From contig BEXV01000068.1 of assembly GCA_003118195.1 (NCBI GenBank), positions 24,531 through 88,530 on the forward strand: a stretch of 64,000 nucleotides of DNA, in the 5' to 3' direction. Shown here piece by piece: positions 14,401 to 28,284 of the stretch. The translations under genes and the position numbers were made by a program. The stretch is from Hemicentrotus pulcherrimus (Eukaryota > Echinodermata > Echinoidea > Camarodonta > Strongylocentrotidae). The stretch's first letter is position 1, and each line of letters opens with the position of its first letter. The notes below the pieces were generated by a model, which saw only the letters and a program-made list of their open reading frames with translations, did not search any database and had not been told where the DNA came from.

Positions 14401-15617
14401 AATAGATGATGTAAGATGCAAAGAACTTGAACGTTTTGCATTACTTGTCCACCCACAATTATTTTTTTGCAATTGTACAAATCAATCAGGAAAATGAAAT
14501 CATTTGACACCACATATCAAAAGTATAACGCTGATATAAAGCTTTTCAAAATAAAATAAAAATCAGTTTCTTACACGAATTTGTAGTTTAAAACCATAGG
14601 ACATTACATTTTTACACCCCAAAAATGATATTGTCTGTTTGATGATTTAACTGATCTTCAAAGGATCGTTTTAAAACATAAAATAAGAATAATCTGAATC
14701 TGAATATAATGCAATCGCTTCATATCACCAACAGCAGCAATAATTAACCATCATTTTGTAAAGAAGTTAGTCGCTATTTGTCGCATGATGAAACAAAACC
14801 TCCCAAAAGGTTAAAAGTTCTCCTTATCCGATTAAATAATGTCTAGATTTAAAAGAAGGGAAAGCAAATTGCTGTTATGATTCAGAGGGATGGAAAAGAG
14901 CAACCTCTTTGAGACATGTAATTAGATGTTAAAGCATCTCTATTGTGCATGTTTGTATTGTGCAGCTTTGATACGGGGTCATCTTTTATTCTATTAGTGT
15001 TGCATGCTGTGTTAATCGAACATATTATGAGCACACGGACAATACTAATAGCCTAACCACTGGGCTATTCTCTCATTCATATCTGTGGTATCTAAAAGAG
15101 ATTACAGACAAAATAATATAGCCTCAAATCACCTTGGGGTTGTTTGCCTTAAACTGATAGTAATAGGTATTGTCGTAACCAATGTAAAGAAGTCGGCAGC
15201 GGTGGGATATGTTAGGCTCCCTGATAGCCGGGCTTACGTTCATTGTGTCTTGTTGATATTGAAATAAACATCGGTAATTATGGGATTGTGGTGAGTTGAA
15301 AGACAGGAGATTAAAATAGGCTAAAACAAAATCTATGCCCACCATCGTTGAGAATAGTCGTAACAACAGACTGAGTGTAGGTATTGACCAAAGGGTTATG
15401 ACCGGAAAGTGACAATTTTGATATTTCTGTAACGTGAATGGACTCTATCAAGGCCAACCATCTTATAACTTTCATCTTTACAATGCTGGTTGTTTACAAC
15501 CTCCTCCCAACATATTATCAAATCTTCTTAGCCAAAGGTACAAAATGAGCTATTTTTCGCGAAATTGATGCGATTTAATCTTAGCTGGTTATAGTGAAGA
15601 ATGTATGGCGAACAATA

Positions 15618-15668
15618 GCAGGCAACTATTGATTCTTAATATTGGAATCAATAGCTATTACCTGCAAC
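15618..15668. repeat. Hairpin with 10-bp perfect stem
   Basis: CTATTGATTC (15626-15635) pairs with GAATCAATAG (15645-15654) across nine bases. An outer GCAGG/CCTGC pairing extends it with a small bulge. Confidence 0.5.
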
Positions 15669-16329
15669 TATGTGCTTTAGATAGCCAATATAAACTTAAC
15701 ATGCGTTTTTATTTAGCCTGCGTTATTGTTTCTGATTCAGTCCCACTATTTATAAATACATTTCTCTCTCGCACTTTCTATTTGAAGTACAAATCATTTT
15801 AGTTTTGTTTTATGTCTGTAAGTGATTACATTCTTCCATGATGGAGTCTGATTCATGAAGACTAAAGGCCTGAAGACAAGATATACTATTAGGAAGATAG
15901 TGGATCGTAGGATAAGGACTGATAAAATGACGCATTGGTGTCCGAAGAGAAAAGAGCATCACGATTTCCCTTTGGTCCCCTCTATTCTTCTCATCCAAAT
16001 TCCGTGCGACGATTGGCGTTGATGTCAAGCTTTCATCAAGACCACACACATTGACAGAAATGGAGAAGAAGGTACAAGAGATAGAGAAAAAAAGATAAAG
16101 AAAGAAAGAGGGTTAGAAATTGAAAGGAAAAAAAGCACAAGGGCTATCATACGAGTAGATATAAATTTTAAAAAAGTAAGATAAACAAAAATGTAAAACT
16201 TTTGAAATTATCGGTTAAGTGCTATTTACATCAATTTGCACTGACAATTAAAATTGGAATGCGATATAGCTTATCACTTATTTCAATTTGCCCTCTCGCT
16301 TTAAATAATGTAATCATTAATGTTATTGT

Positions 16330-16765
16330 GTAATTGGTTTATCGCGTTTCTAAGGCGTATCGTGTTTATCGCGTTTCTACCGCGTGTGCATTTGGCGAAC
16401 GTACACGTACGATTCGTATAACAGGCGTAGGGTTGCGTACGTTAACGTCGGCCTGGCGTAAAGGGTAAGTAGGTGCGCAGGTAGGATCTAGGACGCCTTT
16501 ATACGCTTTTACTGCTTTGTCAGACTAGCGTTGCCTAGCGTACTATTGAGTAGGTATGGCGTACAGTAGCGCAGTGTTGCGTAGACTTGCGTAACAAATG
16601 CGTACTTGCGTCTCTGTGTCTAGTGTCTACGACGAAAGTAAGCAAACAACAATGAAACATGTTTAATTGTTTGCGTTCATCTCACGTACCCCTATGCGTC
16701 CCTCGGCGTATGGTAACGTAGACCAGCGTAGGGCAGCGTACGCTCGGCGTGATCGGTACGCAACA
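16330..16765. repeat. GCGTA-rich degenerate short-word repeat region
   Basis: About fifteen GCGTA or TACGC words occur in roughly 430 bp, often as TTGCGTA, GGCGTA or AGCGTAC, in an otherwise AT-rich neighbourhood poor in CpG. A weak inverted match links the stretch near 16430-16460 with the right end near 16735-16765. Clear terminal repeats and target duplications were not found. The pattern resembles the interior of the element at 23.27-24.17 kb with a different word, so a decayed element of the same kind is possible. Confidence 0.5.
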
Positions 16766-17573
16766 CTAGCAATTTAGTATTAAATGTATAACAAAAATAA
16801 TTAGGTAAAATTACTCGAACACTTTCGTGACTATCCCTTTGGTCACTCGATTTATTAACCGTGATATCATTTTTGCATTGTCAGCTAACCAGCGTGTGAA
16901 TTCTGATATAAACGACAACCATTCTTAGTACTACTAGGTCCATGCATCAACAGATAAGACTTTCATTAATTTTATTCTTGTATTATCCAAACTACATTTT
17001 AGATGAAGGGTCGTGTATAAGTAGATGGGGAGCTTTAAAACAATGTTACACGATGATTCTAATTAATGCTCATTACTTTGGATTTTTTTCATAATATGGA
17101 CACTAACCCTTCCATCTCATTATCAGAGCTGTCTTATATTCATAGTCCTTTGATGTCATTTTATTCCATTATCCTAGTTTCGATCATTTTCTTTTCACCT
17201 AGTTCTATTAACTTCGAAACTACGTTCACTGAATTCATCTCTGTTGACACACTTTAACTCTTCCATAATGATCACATTCATTATAATCTATTAACCTACC
17301 TGACCTCTGTTCTAGCACAACTCAACAACTTCCCCCACCTTTCCCCTCAAAACCCTTTTCTACCTTTCTCCCTCCCCTTTCCCCTCCCCCTTCTCTCCCA
17401 GTAATATGATTTTATATCTATTCCACAACAATCTCGTCAGGTGCCTCCCCCCTCCCACATTAATGCACAAATTAGTGTCTCAGATGAAGCGATGGAGCAA
17501 AAAAATGTGGAAAGTAAACGATCGGAACGAAAATAGGAGTTACAAAGGGAGAAAGGAAGAAAAGGGAGTCAGC

Positions 17574-17634
17574 TAGAGAGAGAGAGAGAGAGAGGGGGAA
17601 TACTTAGGAAGGGAGAGAGAAAGAGAGAGATTTG
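17574..17634. repeat. (GA)n tract
   Basis: Two GA blocks separated by about 25 bases of purine-rich sequence. Confidence 0.85.
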
Positions 17635-20600
17635 TCAGCTTAACAGAAAGGACTAGTGGCAAAGTTAGTGACGATTTAAGAGCTTAGATATGTTAAACGT
17701 TGACAAGAGGAGAGGAGTACACAATAGGATGAGTAAGGGTCTCAAGAAGATCTGAAAAGGAGCGTAATTACGCCCAATAGCATTGGCTTCAACTGGCCCA
17801 GTAATAGCAGGAGGGCCAATTTACCCTACTGTTTGCCTTTCAAAGACGAGAAGAGATGTTCTCCAAAAGTCCCTTTGAGATTTTTGTTTCACAAAGCCTT
17901 TGCAGCCAATTGAGGTGATTAAGGGGTAGGTATATTTTGGGTACAGCCCCACTCAACAAAAAGAATGAAAAAGAAGAGAAAAAACCCGAGTTAGAATACA
18001 CCGTTCAATACTATTTGCCTGTCACTGTCCCTACGATTTAGCGTTTTTTTATGGATCTAATTATGGAACAACATGCCCTTCATGAGTGAGCATATTTTCC
18101 TTTTCAAGAGAAAGCAACAAGAATGTGCTTCTAATAACATAAAAAAAAGGTAATGATAGCCTGGTAATCTGTGACGAAAGCATGAAGAATCACTGTACCT
18201 TTTTTAAAATACTCATTTTAATTACAACTAAAACGAAACTACAGCTGACATAAGGACGTTCACCCACCAGCTCACTATTCCTTCCACGCAGTACTGCGCT
18301 AAAAGAGCGAACACTACATTTAATTCGTCCAATTTAAGAAAGCATTTTCGACACACCTTGTACAATATGTTTAATATATGGCGGATTCTTTTCTTAGCCT
18401 TTTCATGCCGGGATGAAGATTGATGACTGATGTGTCTAACAATTTGGATTTGTAAGTGGAATGATCGTGTCAATAGACAGAGAGGGAGAGAGAGGGGCGA
18501 ACTGGGAGATAGAGGGGTAAAATATATAGGATATAGCAAAATACAGTTTTGCTATATAATGGAAAACAAGATGCAAAATCAATGAATGTCATCAAAAATA
18601 AACCAAGATCGAAGATGAAATCGAGCATTAATCAATACACTACTATCTAAAAAATATAATTCATACATTAATGAATGTATATTGATACGAGAACTTTAAT
18701 GAGAGGATTTTAGGTTTATGCACAATGGTGTACCGTATACTTTACCCTACAGCGTCATGTACTGTTATGATACTGACTGTAATGACATTAACAATGAAAA
18801 TATATCCATAAAATAAGTGGAACGATATAAATAAGTAAACATATTTAAAGAACATAATTATGCAGAAGCGGTAATCAGAAATCAAAATGATTTAACATGG
18901 ACTACCCCGATATCGAAGAAAAAATTACACGATCTTTATCCCAGTTGAATTGTTTAATAATGTGCTACCTTTGCACATGATTGATACCAACTTTTGCATT
19001 CGTTTGGGCCCACTTTGGGGGTAACATCGTTGGGTAATAACTAAATATGAAAGTTTATTTTGAAAATTGAAATTGAATGAAGTTGAATGAAACGAGATGT
19101 CTCTGTATGCAATCAACAGATGCAAAAAATTGTCAACAAAATTAAACAAGTTTATGATACATTTCATTTAGAGGAAATGTTAATCAACTTTCAGTGCTGG
19201 AAATATTATGATTAACCACATGATAGTCAAACGATTTTTTTAAAATCCAAATTGGTTGTCAAGCATTCTCAGCAACCCAGTTTGATACGATGCAAACAAT
19301 TAAAACCTTCTATCGTCACGAACATTCTTTCCTCGTACTGCATTCTTATTTCTATACAATGTATGTTGTACAGACAATATGGGTCATTTTCTAACTTTCT
19401 TATTTTTCCACTTGTTCTTGGTTATACAATGCCCTTACTTGTGGTATTTTAATCCATATCCTTTGAGAGGAGGTCTTTTCGAAGGAATTACACGCATCGA
19501 AAGATGTAAGAACAGAATAGACATGCAGATTAGTGTTAAAATTAATGCCCCTTTTCCAAATCAACAACATATTTCAGCAGATCAGAGGCAGGTTGCTATA
19601 ACGAACCGGAATATTTCTCAATAAAAAACACCAGCACGGATCATTGACTCTACCATCCCTCCCTTAAAACTGACAAAAAAATTGTATAACATCTTTGAAG
19701 TTTAGTGGTTGCCTCAGTTGCAAGAGAGAAAGAAGGAACTGGACTAAAATGAAAGAAAAAAAAGTTGTATCATCACAATTAAAACCTGTTTTACTTCGAA
19801 TTTTTCATTTTGACGTTTCCTATGAAACTCTCCCACTATACACCCTTACCTCTTACCCAAATTGCACATGGTTTCATTTTGTCAATCATGGTAGTTTAAC
19901 CCCCAAAACGACGGTATGATTTAAATTCCTTAAACATTGGATATATCGAATTTTCAAACGTGGATGTACCGCTGTACGGAATATAGATTGTTCTTTTGCC
20001 GCAATGTTCGGAGAATGTAGCCATGCAAGCCTACTTGAATAATGTTACAATATGATCTATGGTATGTTATGATACAAGGTATGCTTTGTTTGTGACATGT
20101 AACTTGATAGGACACTCATGACTATATACATGACGCACATTATTTTGTTTCTTTCAAACTTGAGTCGTCTTAAAAGAAGTGGGGAGGATGCACATAATGA
20201 CATGCGTGCGCATGAAATAGTACATAACTGGATCAAAGGGAAATAACTCTTCACAGCGATTTGCCCGAGGGTTTTCCTTGACACGGAAGACAGCGTATGG
20301 GACTGATCAGAACAAACCCGGGGCACGAGAAGTGAGTCAAACTTCCATGTGCCCAATCTTTAAGATGTTCTCTTTCACATGCACAGAACTCTGAAACAGA
20401 GAAGAGGAAGGGAGATTTGGCAATGAAAGAAAGATGCTGGAGTATGTTCACGAATGACCTCATCAGTTCAAAGAACAATAAAGAGGTGAGAGGCTAGGGA
20501 CTGAATATCATCATCAGATTTCGCTCTAAGGATATCGTCATCCTCGAATTCACTGGAAGGAAATTCTAAACTCAATTGGCTTGTTCATGTTTTATATATA

Positions 20601-20790
20601 GCTGTCTTGTGATCAAGTTTCTCACTCTTTCTTGAATTTGTTTCTGGCTCGCCTGAACCTTTTGATGAGCATTATTGTTTGAAACATCGTTTGTTTTTGT
20701 TTTTTAACATGATAATTTATGAGCAAAATCGTAAAAAGTACGTCTACCGTATGGTTGCTAGAACAACAAGGTGGTGTAGTTGAAGATAAA

Positions 20791-20875
20791 TAATAATGAT
20801 AATAATAATAAAGTCATTTTTATATAGCGCATAATAATAAATTCTTGTTTCGCTTTACAACAATCAATTATACAA
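20791..20875 (+). repeat. Dispersed repeat: (AAT)n followed by TTTATATAGCGC...GCTTTACA
   Basis: An AATAATAATA tract is followed by TTTTTATATAGCGC and CGCTTTACAA. This arrangement is common in dispersed repeats of marine invertebrate genomes. A related arrangement is at 53445-53530. Family identity needs a repeat library. Confidence 0.4.
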
Positions 20876-22152
20876 TAAATTAACAGAAATACATATTATC
20901 GTATACGATGATTACAAAATAAGATATAATATAAATGATATAAACTTATGAACACAAATAATTACGATCTTTTATTGTAAGAAAATAAGATTATCTGACA
21001 TAAACTGGCATATATATAATTACAGACTATTGGGTGAACATACATGACTTCAGAAGTGATTTGAATGAGTCGACCGTCGGGGCGTAACAAATGACAAATC
21101 TTCAATCTGAAGAATAATGAAACATTTGTTAAAGAAAAAAAAGGTTCAAGTGAAATCGAGCAACGTTTTATTGTACATGTATTTGTCACGTGACAAGATC
21201 CCACCATGGTCATAATCAACTACATGTACAACAAGCTTCGCCATTATATAACTTTTCAAAAAGTAATATTGTTGTTAAACGTTAGGTATTGCAATAAAGA
21301 GTATCAGCATACTCGACTAATAAAAGGGTTGACTGATATTTTTCAAGCACTAAGCGCAAACTTTGAATTTTTGTTTAAATAATTAAAAAAATATTTTTTA
21401 ATTTCAGAGCAAATAGTGAGCGTTTATTCAACGAATATTATGAGCAAAGGTAAATTTCCTGAACATTGTGATGTGTATACAAATGTGGGTTTTGTGAAAT
21501 GAAAAGAAGACTTGAAAGAAGCTGGCACCTCATAATTATTTTGTTTTTCTTTGCCAAGTATTGCAAATGTTTGGGTTAAAGTTCAAGTTGTAAGTAACTA
21601 ATTCAACCCAATTTTTAGCAGTTTAAAGATCAAAATAAAGCCTGACTGATTTATATCTTGACTTGAATATCTCGAAGACATTAGATCATAACAAAACGTT
21701 TCGACGTCACTTTACTGCTCATATCATCCATGCACCAATCAACCCTTTAAGGGGATATTGCCATATTGTATCTTTCGACTGCTGACTAAATTGACTCATG
21801 CAATTTCAAAACCACTTCCCAACACTAAACGCTTTGGCGAAGTCAGCTATTTTTACACTGTTAACACTAACCACATCAACAGTCACTTTTCTATCTGGAT
21901 TACCAAATAATGTTGCAAATACTAGCCAAGTCTTGAGAATTACTAAGAAAATTTTGAGAAATTCCATCTCAACGTTCCAGATTCCTTAGAATGCTAAACC
22001 AAGGATTAACTCCTTGACCATTCCATGAGCTTATTTTATCAATTGCTAAATGATAGACTCGTCATCGAAACGTGGCTTTACTCTTTGGCTTTTAGTATTT
22101 AGATTTTCCCTATGATCATGCCATTATTTACCCGTATAGGCCCATACATGGA

Positions 22153-22832
22153 CATGATGAAGGTGATATCAAAATGATCTGAGCATGAATGCACATGTTT
22201 CTTATTACACATATCAAGACGCAATGGGTTAATCTTGAAAACAGTGGCCTTCGAGCGATATCCTCAGTGATATCATTAATGCTACGTGCCCTGCGGCAGT
22301 ACGACCAATAGCTCATCTACATCTGGGACTGGCTGCTTGGGCTAAGAAAATGTTTAATCAGGGATATGAGAGTTCACATACCCTGGTTTAATCATGGAGA
22401 AGGAAAACGTACATGATTTGGTCGGCTCATTTAGAGGACAGACTTATAACATTTTCTACAAAAATAAAAGACCATGGTTACCTTGTTGGGTAGTGGCCAA
22501 GAGCTGTAATTTTCTTCCAATTTCAACATTAGTATAACCCTAAATAATAATATTAATGATGCTGTTATCGAAAGGCACTGAGCTGGACGGCACATGTTTC
22601 TCATTTCACATATCAGGACGCAATGGATTAATGCTGAAGTTTGTTGCCTCTGAGCGATGTCCTCAGTAAAGTCATTAATGCTAACGGTCAGTTCCTCTGT
22701 GCCACATCGGGATAACATGCCCGACGGCTGTACATGGCACATCTACTCTAGGACATGCTGCTTAGGCCTAGGAAATGTTTAATTATGAATAAGGAAAACT
22801 TACATGATTGGGTCGTTTCATCAAGGATACAT
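22153..22832. repeat. Diverged tandem duplication, two copies about 395 bp apart
   Basis: Copy A (about 22153-22440) and copy B (about 22557-22832) share blocks such as GCACATGTTTCT (22191, 22590), GACGCAATGG, GAGCGATRTCCTCAG and GGAAAACNTACATGATT (ends near 22420 and 22810). On the minus strand both copies have an open frame containing SIND(I/F)TEDIA...HCVLIC..RNMC...AQ over 35 codons with no indel. Most differences change the amino acid, so the frame may be incidental. The sequence family was not recognised. Confidence 0.65.
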
Positions 22833-23267
22833 TTACATCATTCTTCCGTCTACAAACATCCATGCAACTAACTTGTAGTCAGTGGATGCGGTCGATCATG
22901 AGATAAAAAAAAATTAATGAAATGCATCGTAAACAAATATGTTACATAACTTCAATTTTAATAACGTTTTAAAATCTTGATTTGGTTTTATTTAATTGAA
23001 CACTAAAGAGAACCAGTTGATATGGTTCAGGAGCCTTATGCGATGAACGAAATATAAAAGGAGGAACGACTTTTAAGGAAACGCATTGGCGTACTTACTT
23101 TCAACATTTTCAAGTTTTCAGTTATGATCTATTAGGTTTTCCAAAATATGAACGTATCAGTTCGGAATTCACTGCATTGAAATACCGCTGTTAGAATAAC
23201 TTAAAAACAAGCCAAATAGAAGCTTGTATCTAGTATATCTGTCTAAGTACATATACAACGAGTAATA

Positions 23268-24174
23268 CCCCATTCACATACACGGATTTTTCTTATGAGT
23301 CCTTACGGATCACCAATTCGTAGTCAATCACAAGGATCCGTAAATAACTCGCTGGTATCCGTAAATAACTCGTCACAACTCGCAACAACTCGTAGACACT
23401 CGTAATGATCCGTGAAAATAGAGACAAATGTTTGACATGTTAAAAAACTTTTTACGATTGTCCACGGATTGATTTTTCCGTAAATAGCTTGTAAATAGCT
23501 CGTAACAATCCGTAAGTATCGTAAACCACTCGCAACAACACTTATCCATCCGTAAAATGCTCGCAAGAATCCGTTATTCACTTGTAACAAATATTTTTAA
23601 CGATTTGTTGAGGTTAGTTTACCAATTGTTTACGGGTTAATTACGGAATATTACAATTGCTTACGTGTTGTTTCTGATTTTATTTGGCTATTGTTACGAT
23701 CGCTGTACGGATTGTTACGGGTTATTACGAGCACTTTACCTGTAGTTATGAGTACGTTACAAATAGTTACGTATACTTTACGTATTCTTCCGAACTGTTT
23801 ACGAATTGGGGAAAGGTGTTAAAGCTGCAAATTCGAACACTTCATTTTCAGTTGTTATTTTTTGGTTAAAAATCATGAGAACTCGTAAATACTCGTAACT
23901 ATCTCGTAAATATTCGTAACAAGACGCAAATAGGTCGTAACTGACACGTTAGTTGCTCGTAGTTATCTGTGACAACTAGTAACAAATTGTTGACTTTTGC
24001 CGTAAATACATCGTAATAACTCGTATCCGTAATAACCCGTAAATAGCTCGTAATAACTCGCACCGACTCTTAAATCGATCGTAAAAGTGGCCAAATCGTA
24101 ACGATCCGTAAAAGATTCATGTATTTGTGCGATCCGTAAGGACTCGTAAGAAAAATCCGTGTATGTAAAGGGGG
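23268..24174. mobile_element. 907-bp TA-flanked inverted-repeat element with CGTAA-word interior
   Basis: The two ends are inverted repeats of 44 bp matching at 41 positions (left begins CCCCATTCACATACACGG; right, read inward, CCCCCTTTACATACACGG). TA lies on each side (23266-23267, 24175-24176), as expected for a TA target duplication. The interior has about twenty CGTAA words in plus orientation (23330-23580 and 23880-24150) and about ten TTACG words in the middle (23600-23800), many in the context ACTCGTAA or CCGTAA. There is no transposase frame, so it is a non-autonomous MITE or foldback element, probably mobilised by a TA-targeting transposase such as Tc1/mariner. That assignment is inference. 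Confidence 0.8.
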
Positions 24175-24176
24175 TA

Positions 24177-25784
24177 TCAGCTTCTACCAGACTTAAAGTT
24201 ATTCTTTTTAGTTATGTACAGAAAAGATTAAGCGGAGTCCCTAACATTTTACAACACAATCGCGCAATTTTATTTTAGATTAGGGATATTCGGACAAGAT
24301 ACTCATTCTCGTACTTTTCTTTCCACTTTTATTTCAGGAATAGTCAAAATCTAGAGGTAAATTTTGTAAAAATTTCGAGGTACCAAATTAAAATGACATT
24401 ATTCCTTTTCTTTATATTATCTTGTTCCCCTCGTATAACCTTGCCTCAATAACTAGATGAACATGAAGAGAGGAAACGTATATTGCCAAAATATTCATCA
24501 CAACAAGTCACAACAAATGCCCAAAACTCCTTGCTGAAATGGGAAGAAAATCCCAGCCCCTGGTCACTATCCAACAATGTTACCATTGCTATTTTTCTAG
24601 TTATTCTTTCTATTTGTTTCAATTTGGTTGTGCGGCACATATTATGCATGGTGGCTAGTTGAGTTGCGGTTTAAGTATAAGCAGGGTTGTTCAGCCTGCA
24701 TGGATAAAAGGGAAGGAGAGAAAGTAGGAAAATTGTTGCATCGGCAGTGAGAACCAAACTGGCTCGGCAAAACATGATGTCAAGCGGAAGTAGTTCATTG
24801 TCAACATCGGCATGGTCTATGGCATGGTGTGTGGAAAGATGGACGGTTATAATCTACCGCGAATATTTATCTCGTCTATACCTACATTTTACATAGACAG
24901 TATGGCTCGTACAATTCCTTCACACTTCCCAATCAATGAAACATAATGGGGAAGAAAACAAATAGGATTTAAGAATCTAAATGTGTTCTGAATTTTTTAG
25001 GGAGTAATACATCGCATATCCATATTTTGAAAAAAGTTTTAAATTGTGATTTTCTTATCATACTTAGGAATTAGTCATACCTTGGAAATAGGCATACAGT
25101 TATTCAAAATTCTTCTTAACCTGTTATAAGTCATCTGTTTGTACATTCGTGCATTAAATAATTGCTTTCTATAAGTAGTCACTAGGGTGTTTATGTGCAG
25201 AAGAAAAAATATGGAAGTAACCTCAAAATTGATCTTCTTGATTGTCAGTTTGTTACCAGTGGAAACGTTCTATTCTACATGTAAGGCTTGTTTTGTTTTA
25301 TTATATTTAACCAAACAATTGCAAAATGCGTTGTTTCAGCCTGTTTGTATATATGCTCTGCACCCTACGTCTTGTCAAGGTCCTGTGCTTTTTAACAGGA
25401 AGCTTAGGGTGCATGGGAACACGTTCTTCCGTCTGCAGTATACCTCTCTCCTATAATTAGTCGGGCCACACTTTGATGTGAGAAACATTTTCTTCGATTG
25501 CATCGCTTAAAGATTCAGATTTGATGCAATTTATGTGAATATTAATACATATTTTTATATCATATTTTCATATTTTTATAAGAAAGCAAATTATGATTTT
25601 CCCGTATCTCCTCTCTCTCTCTCTCTTACATTTGCATAAACGTATATCATCTCATTACATCTTCTTCCCTCTTTTGTACTTTCCCCTGTTCTTCTAACCC
25701 TCTCAATAGTTTCTCGCCATAAATGTTTATTATCAAAGTTCCTTAGGTTCCCTTAAAAAAAAAAAATCTCCCCCCTCTCTCTCA

Positions 25785-25825
<41 letters not shown>

Positions 25826-28284
25826 ATCTCACCACACACACACATACACACACGCACACGCACACACACACACACTCTCTGTCTCTCTCAGTATCTTGTT
25901 ATCTCACTCTCACTCTCTCCCTCTCTTTCTATCTCTCATTCTCGATTTCTCCAACCCCGCCTTGTCATCATTTCACTCTTTCATTTCGCTATCGTCCCAA
26001 CATTACGTCTTTATAACCATTCACTCTCAAACAAATTTTACATTTGTTCCTTTTTTTTCCTAAAATAGTGGTCACGAATCACATGCTATTATATGACTAT
26101 GTTTTTTAAAGTTGACTTAACATGTGCTATACAAAAGACAAAGACATTAATAAACTATTAAGTAGTCATGATTCGTTTTTACCATTAGCATCAATGAGGT
26201 AATTACTTATTTGTTTTATTGTAAACAATATTTTACACATGTACAACTTAAATAATATATTTGAATCGAAGGCACTATAGTAATTATCATTAGAGGCACA
26301 GTACAATAAAACATTATCATTATTATTTTTCCATCGTCCAAAAAAAGTATAATAAATATCCGGTACAACGTATAGTACTTCCCCACTCATGATTTAAAAT
26401 GCTTCTATGTCTATATAGCCGACTCTCAAGAAGGGTCACAAGTGTAAGGCTATTTAGAAAAAGAATTAAAAACAAAGAAGCACGATATATAACATAAAGA
26501 TAAAGAGAGAGAATTAAATTATATTCTATAACAAATAAAATAATCATAGATGCAATTCACATTGAAAATCGTCTGTACATCAGACGCATTCTGTAAAGAG
26601 TTCATCTACGAATATTCTCTTTCTTAAGATCTAATACAGCTTTGAGCAGTAATGCATAGTTTCATATATAAAATATTTAGTAAAAATACAGCGATGGATC
26701 ATTTAAAAGCAAAACGAATTTGCCTTTCATAGAAAAATATACACAAAATATATAATTTTAAAATAGCTTTCATACGCTTGCGTTTAGAATACAACTCGAC
26801 GGTTTCGATTGAATATACTGAATACATTGCCTGAAGAAAAACAAAAAGAGGGGATATTCAACCGATAACATAATGTAATAGATGTTTTACTTATTATATT
26901 AACTGAATTGTGTTTGTGATATATCTGTTAAAACCCCGCTAAAAACAAGAACTAAGAATAAGAAGGAATGGAACTTAATGGAACGATGTCCAGGTTTTGG
27001 CTTGCTTGTTTCTATCCATTCTCTCGTTAAAAGAAGTATATCCTAAAATGTGGGATATTACGGATATCACCGATCAGAAAAATCTTATTTCAACCTCGAA
27101 AAAGAGATTGAAAAAATATTTGTCATATAGCCGTACATAGTGCTGTCTGTGGGAATATAACACATATGCCATATTCAAATAACACTTCCGCGGTAATTAT
27201 AGTAGATTTTCCACATTCGTCAAGCATCCCTTTGTCTTGGTTGAATTTCGTATTTACCTTCTCTTACAATTACAATGTGACATTTCTTGGCATCTGTTTG
27301 TTACATATTGGCTGTTCTTGAATGAGAATTGACTCATGTAAGTTGCCAATTCAGTCGGATCACTATCGTCAAAATCACTCAATAAAGTATGTAACATGAT
27401 TACATACTCGTCAAATAGAGAGGAACATAAATGTTTAGAACGTATCAGTAATGTTGATCGTATGATAGGACTTGTGTTAGACTACAGTGCTGAAACATTA
27501 GTAGATAATTTCGTCCTCGAGTTATTGAATAAAATCAAAGTCATATCACACGTCTTGTTAAAATCACTTACATACACACGGTTTTCTTGCATATACAAAT
27601 TTATTTTTGGAGGGAATTCAAATGCATAGAGTCAAAGGCAAAATACATGATTTGTTACTGTTTACAAAAATTACTCGTTGTAAAGGCTGTTTTCTCCTCC
27701 CGGCATCTTACTTAAGCGAACAGAAGCTATAGGCACCAACATTTTTATTTGATGATTAAAAAAAGGGTAGGACGGAGACGATGTGGGATAGCTGCTAAAC
27801 CAATCAAATTATTGGTATCATTAAAGAAATGTATTTAAAAATGAGTAAAAATGGGAAATATGCATATATTTTACATAAATATAGTAAACGGGTGAAAAAC
27901 TGTATCTTTAAAAGGCATATAACTTCTTTTTATAAAATACACACGTTCCATAAGACAAAGCTATGGACTCACCGCCACAATGTCTGGCAATAGCAATCAC
28001 TATTTTGTTTGTAACATAGAACAGTCTTTCCCAGAACCCCTTTATAATATCGAATCTCCCCATTACAGGTGTAGGGAGACTCACGTCATGTGCAAGGAAG
28101 AAAAGATCTTATCGCATTTGAATGTTGAAAGCAATTCTAGATTGATGAAGAATATGGTAATATAGTGACAAATGGGGGTACTGTACAATCAGTACCGACG
28201 TTACTGAACAACACTTGGTTTCAGCTGGGCTGAAATGCTCACAAAACACAATGAATATTATTGTTATTATTATTATTATTATTA
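24177..28284. other. No gene seen; downstream flank of BMP2/4
   Basis: AT-rich sequence containing the compound microsatellite at 25.77 kb. If the BMP2/4 3' UTR is longer than called, it would extend into the right end of this stretch. Confidence 0.5.
25770..25930. repeat. Compound (CT)n-(AT)n-(CA)n-(CT)n microsatellite
   Basis: CT run (about 25778-25811), AT run (to about 25826), CA run (about 25836-25878), then CT-rich sequence. A shorter CT run precedes at 25609-25626. Confidence 0.9.

Larger units (their letters stand above)
9569..16329. other. No gene seen
   Basis: AT-rich sequence. A GC-richer patch at 10780-10985 has open frames on both strands (102 aa minus, 70 aa plus) with no recognisable domain. 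The tandem duplication at 11.26 kb is listed separately. Confidence 0.5.
16766..22152. other. No gene seen
   Basis: AT-rich sequence with short frames only. Frames near 19252-19919 are the longest cluster but lack any family resemblance. Confidence 0.55.

Noticed and set aside
23268..24174. CRISPR array or satellite
   Set aside because: The words are short, degenerate and unevenly spaced, there are no constant repeats with unique spacers, and the region is bounded by inverted ends in a eukaryotic genome.
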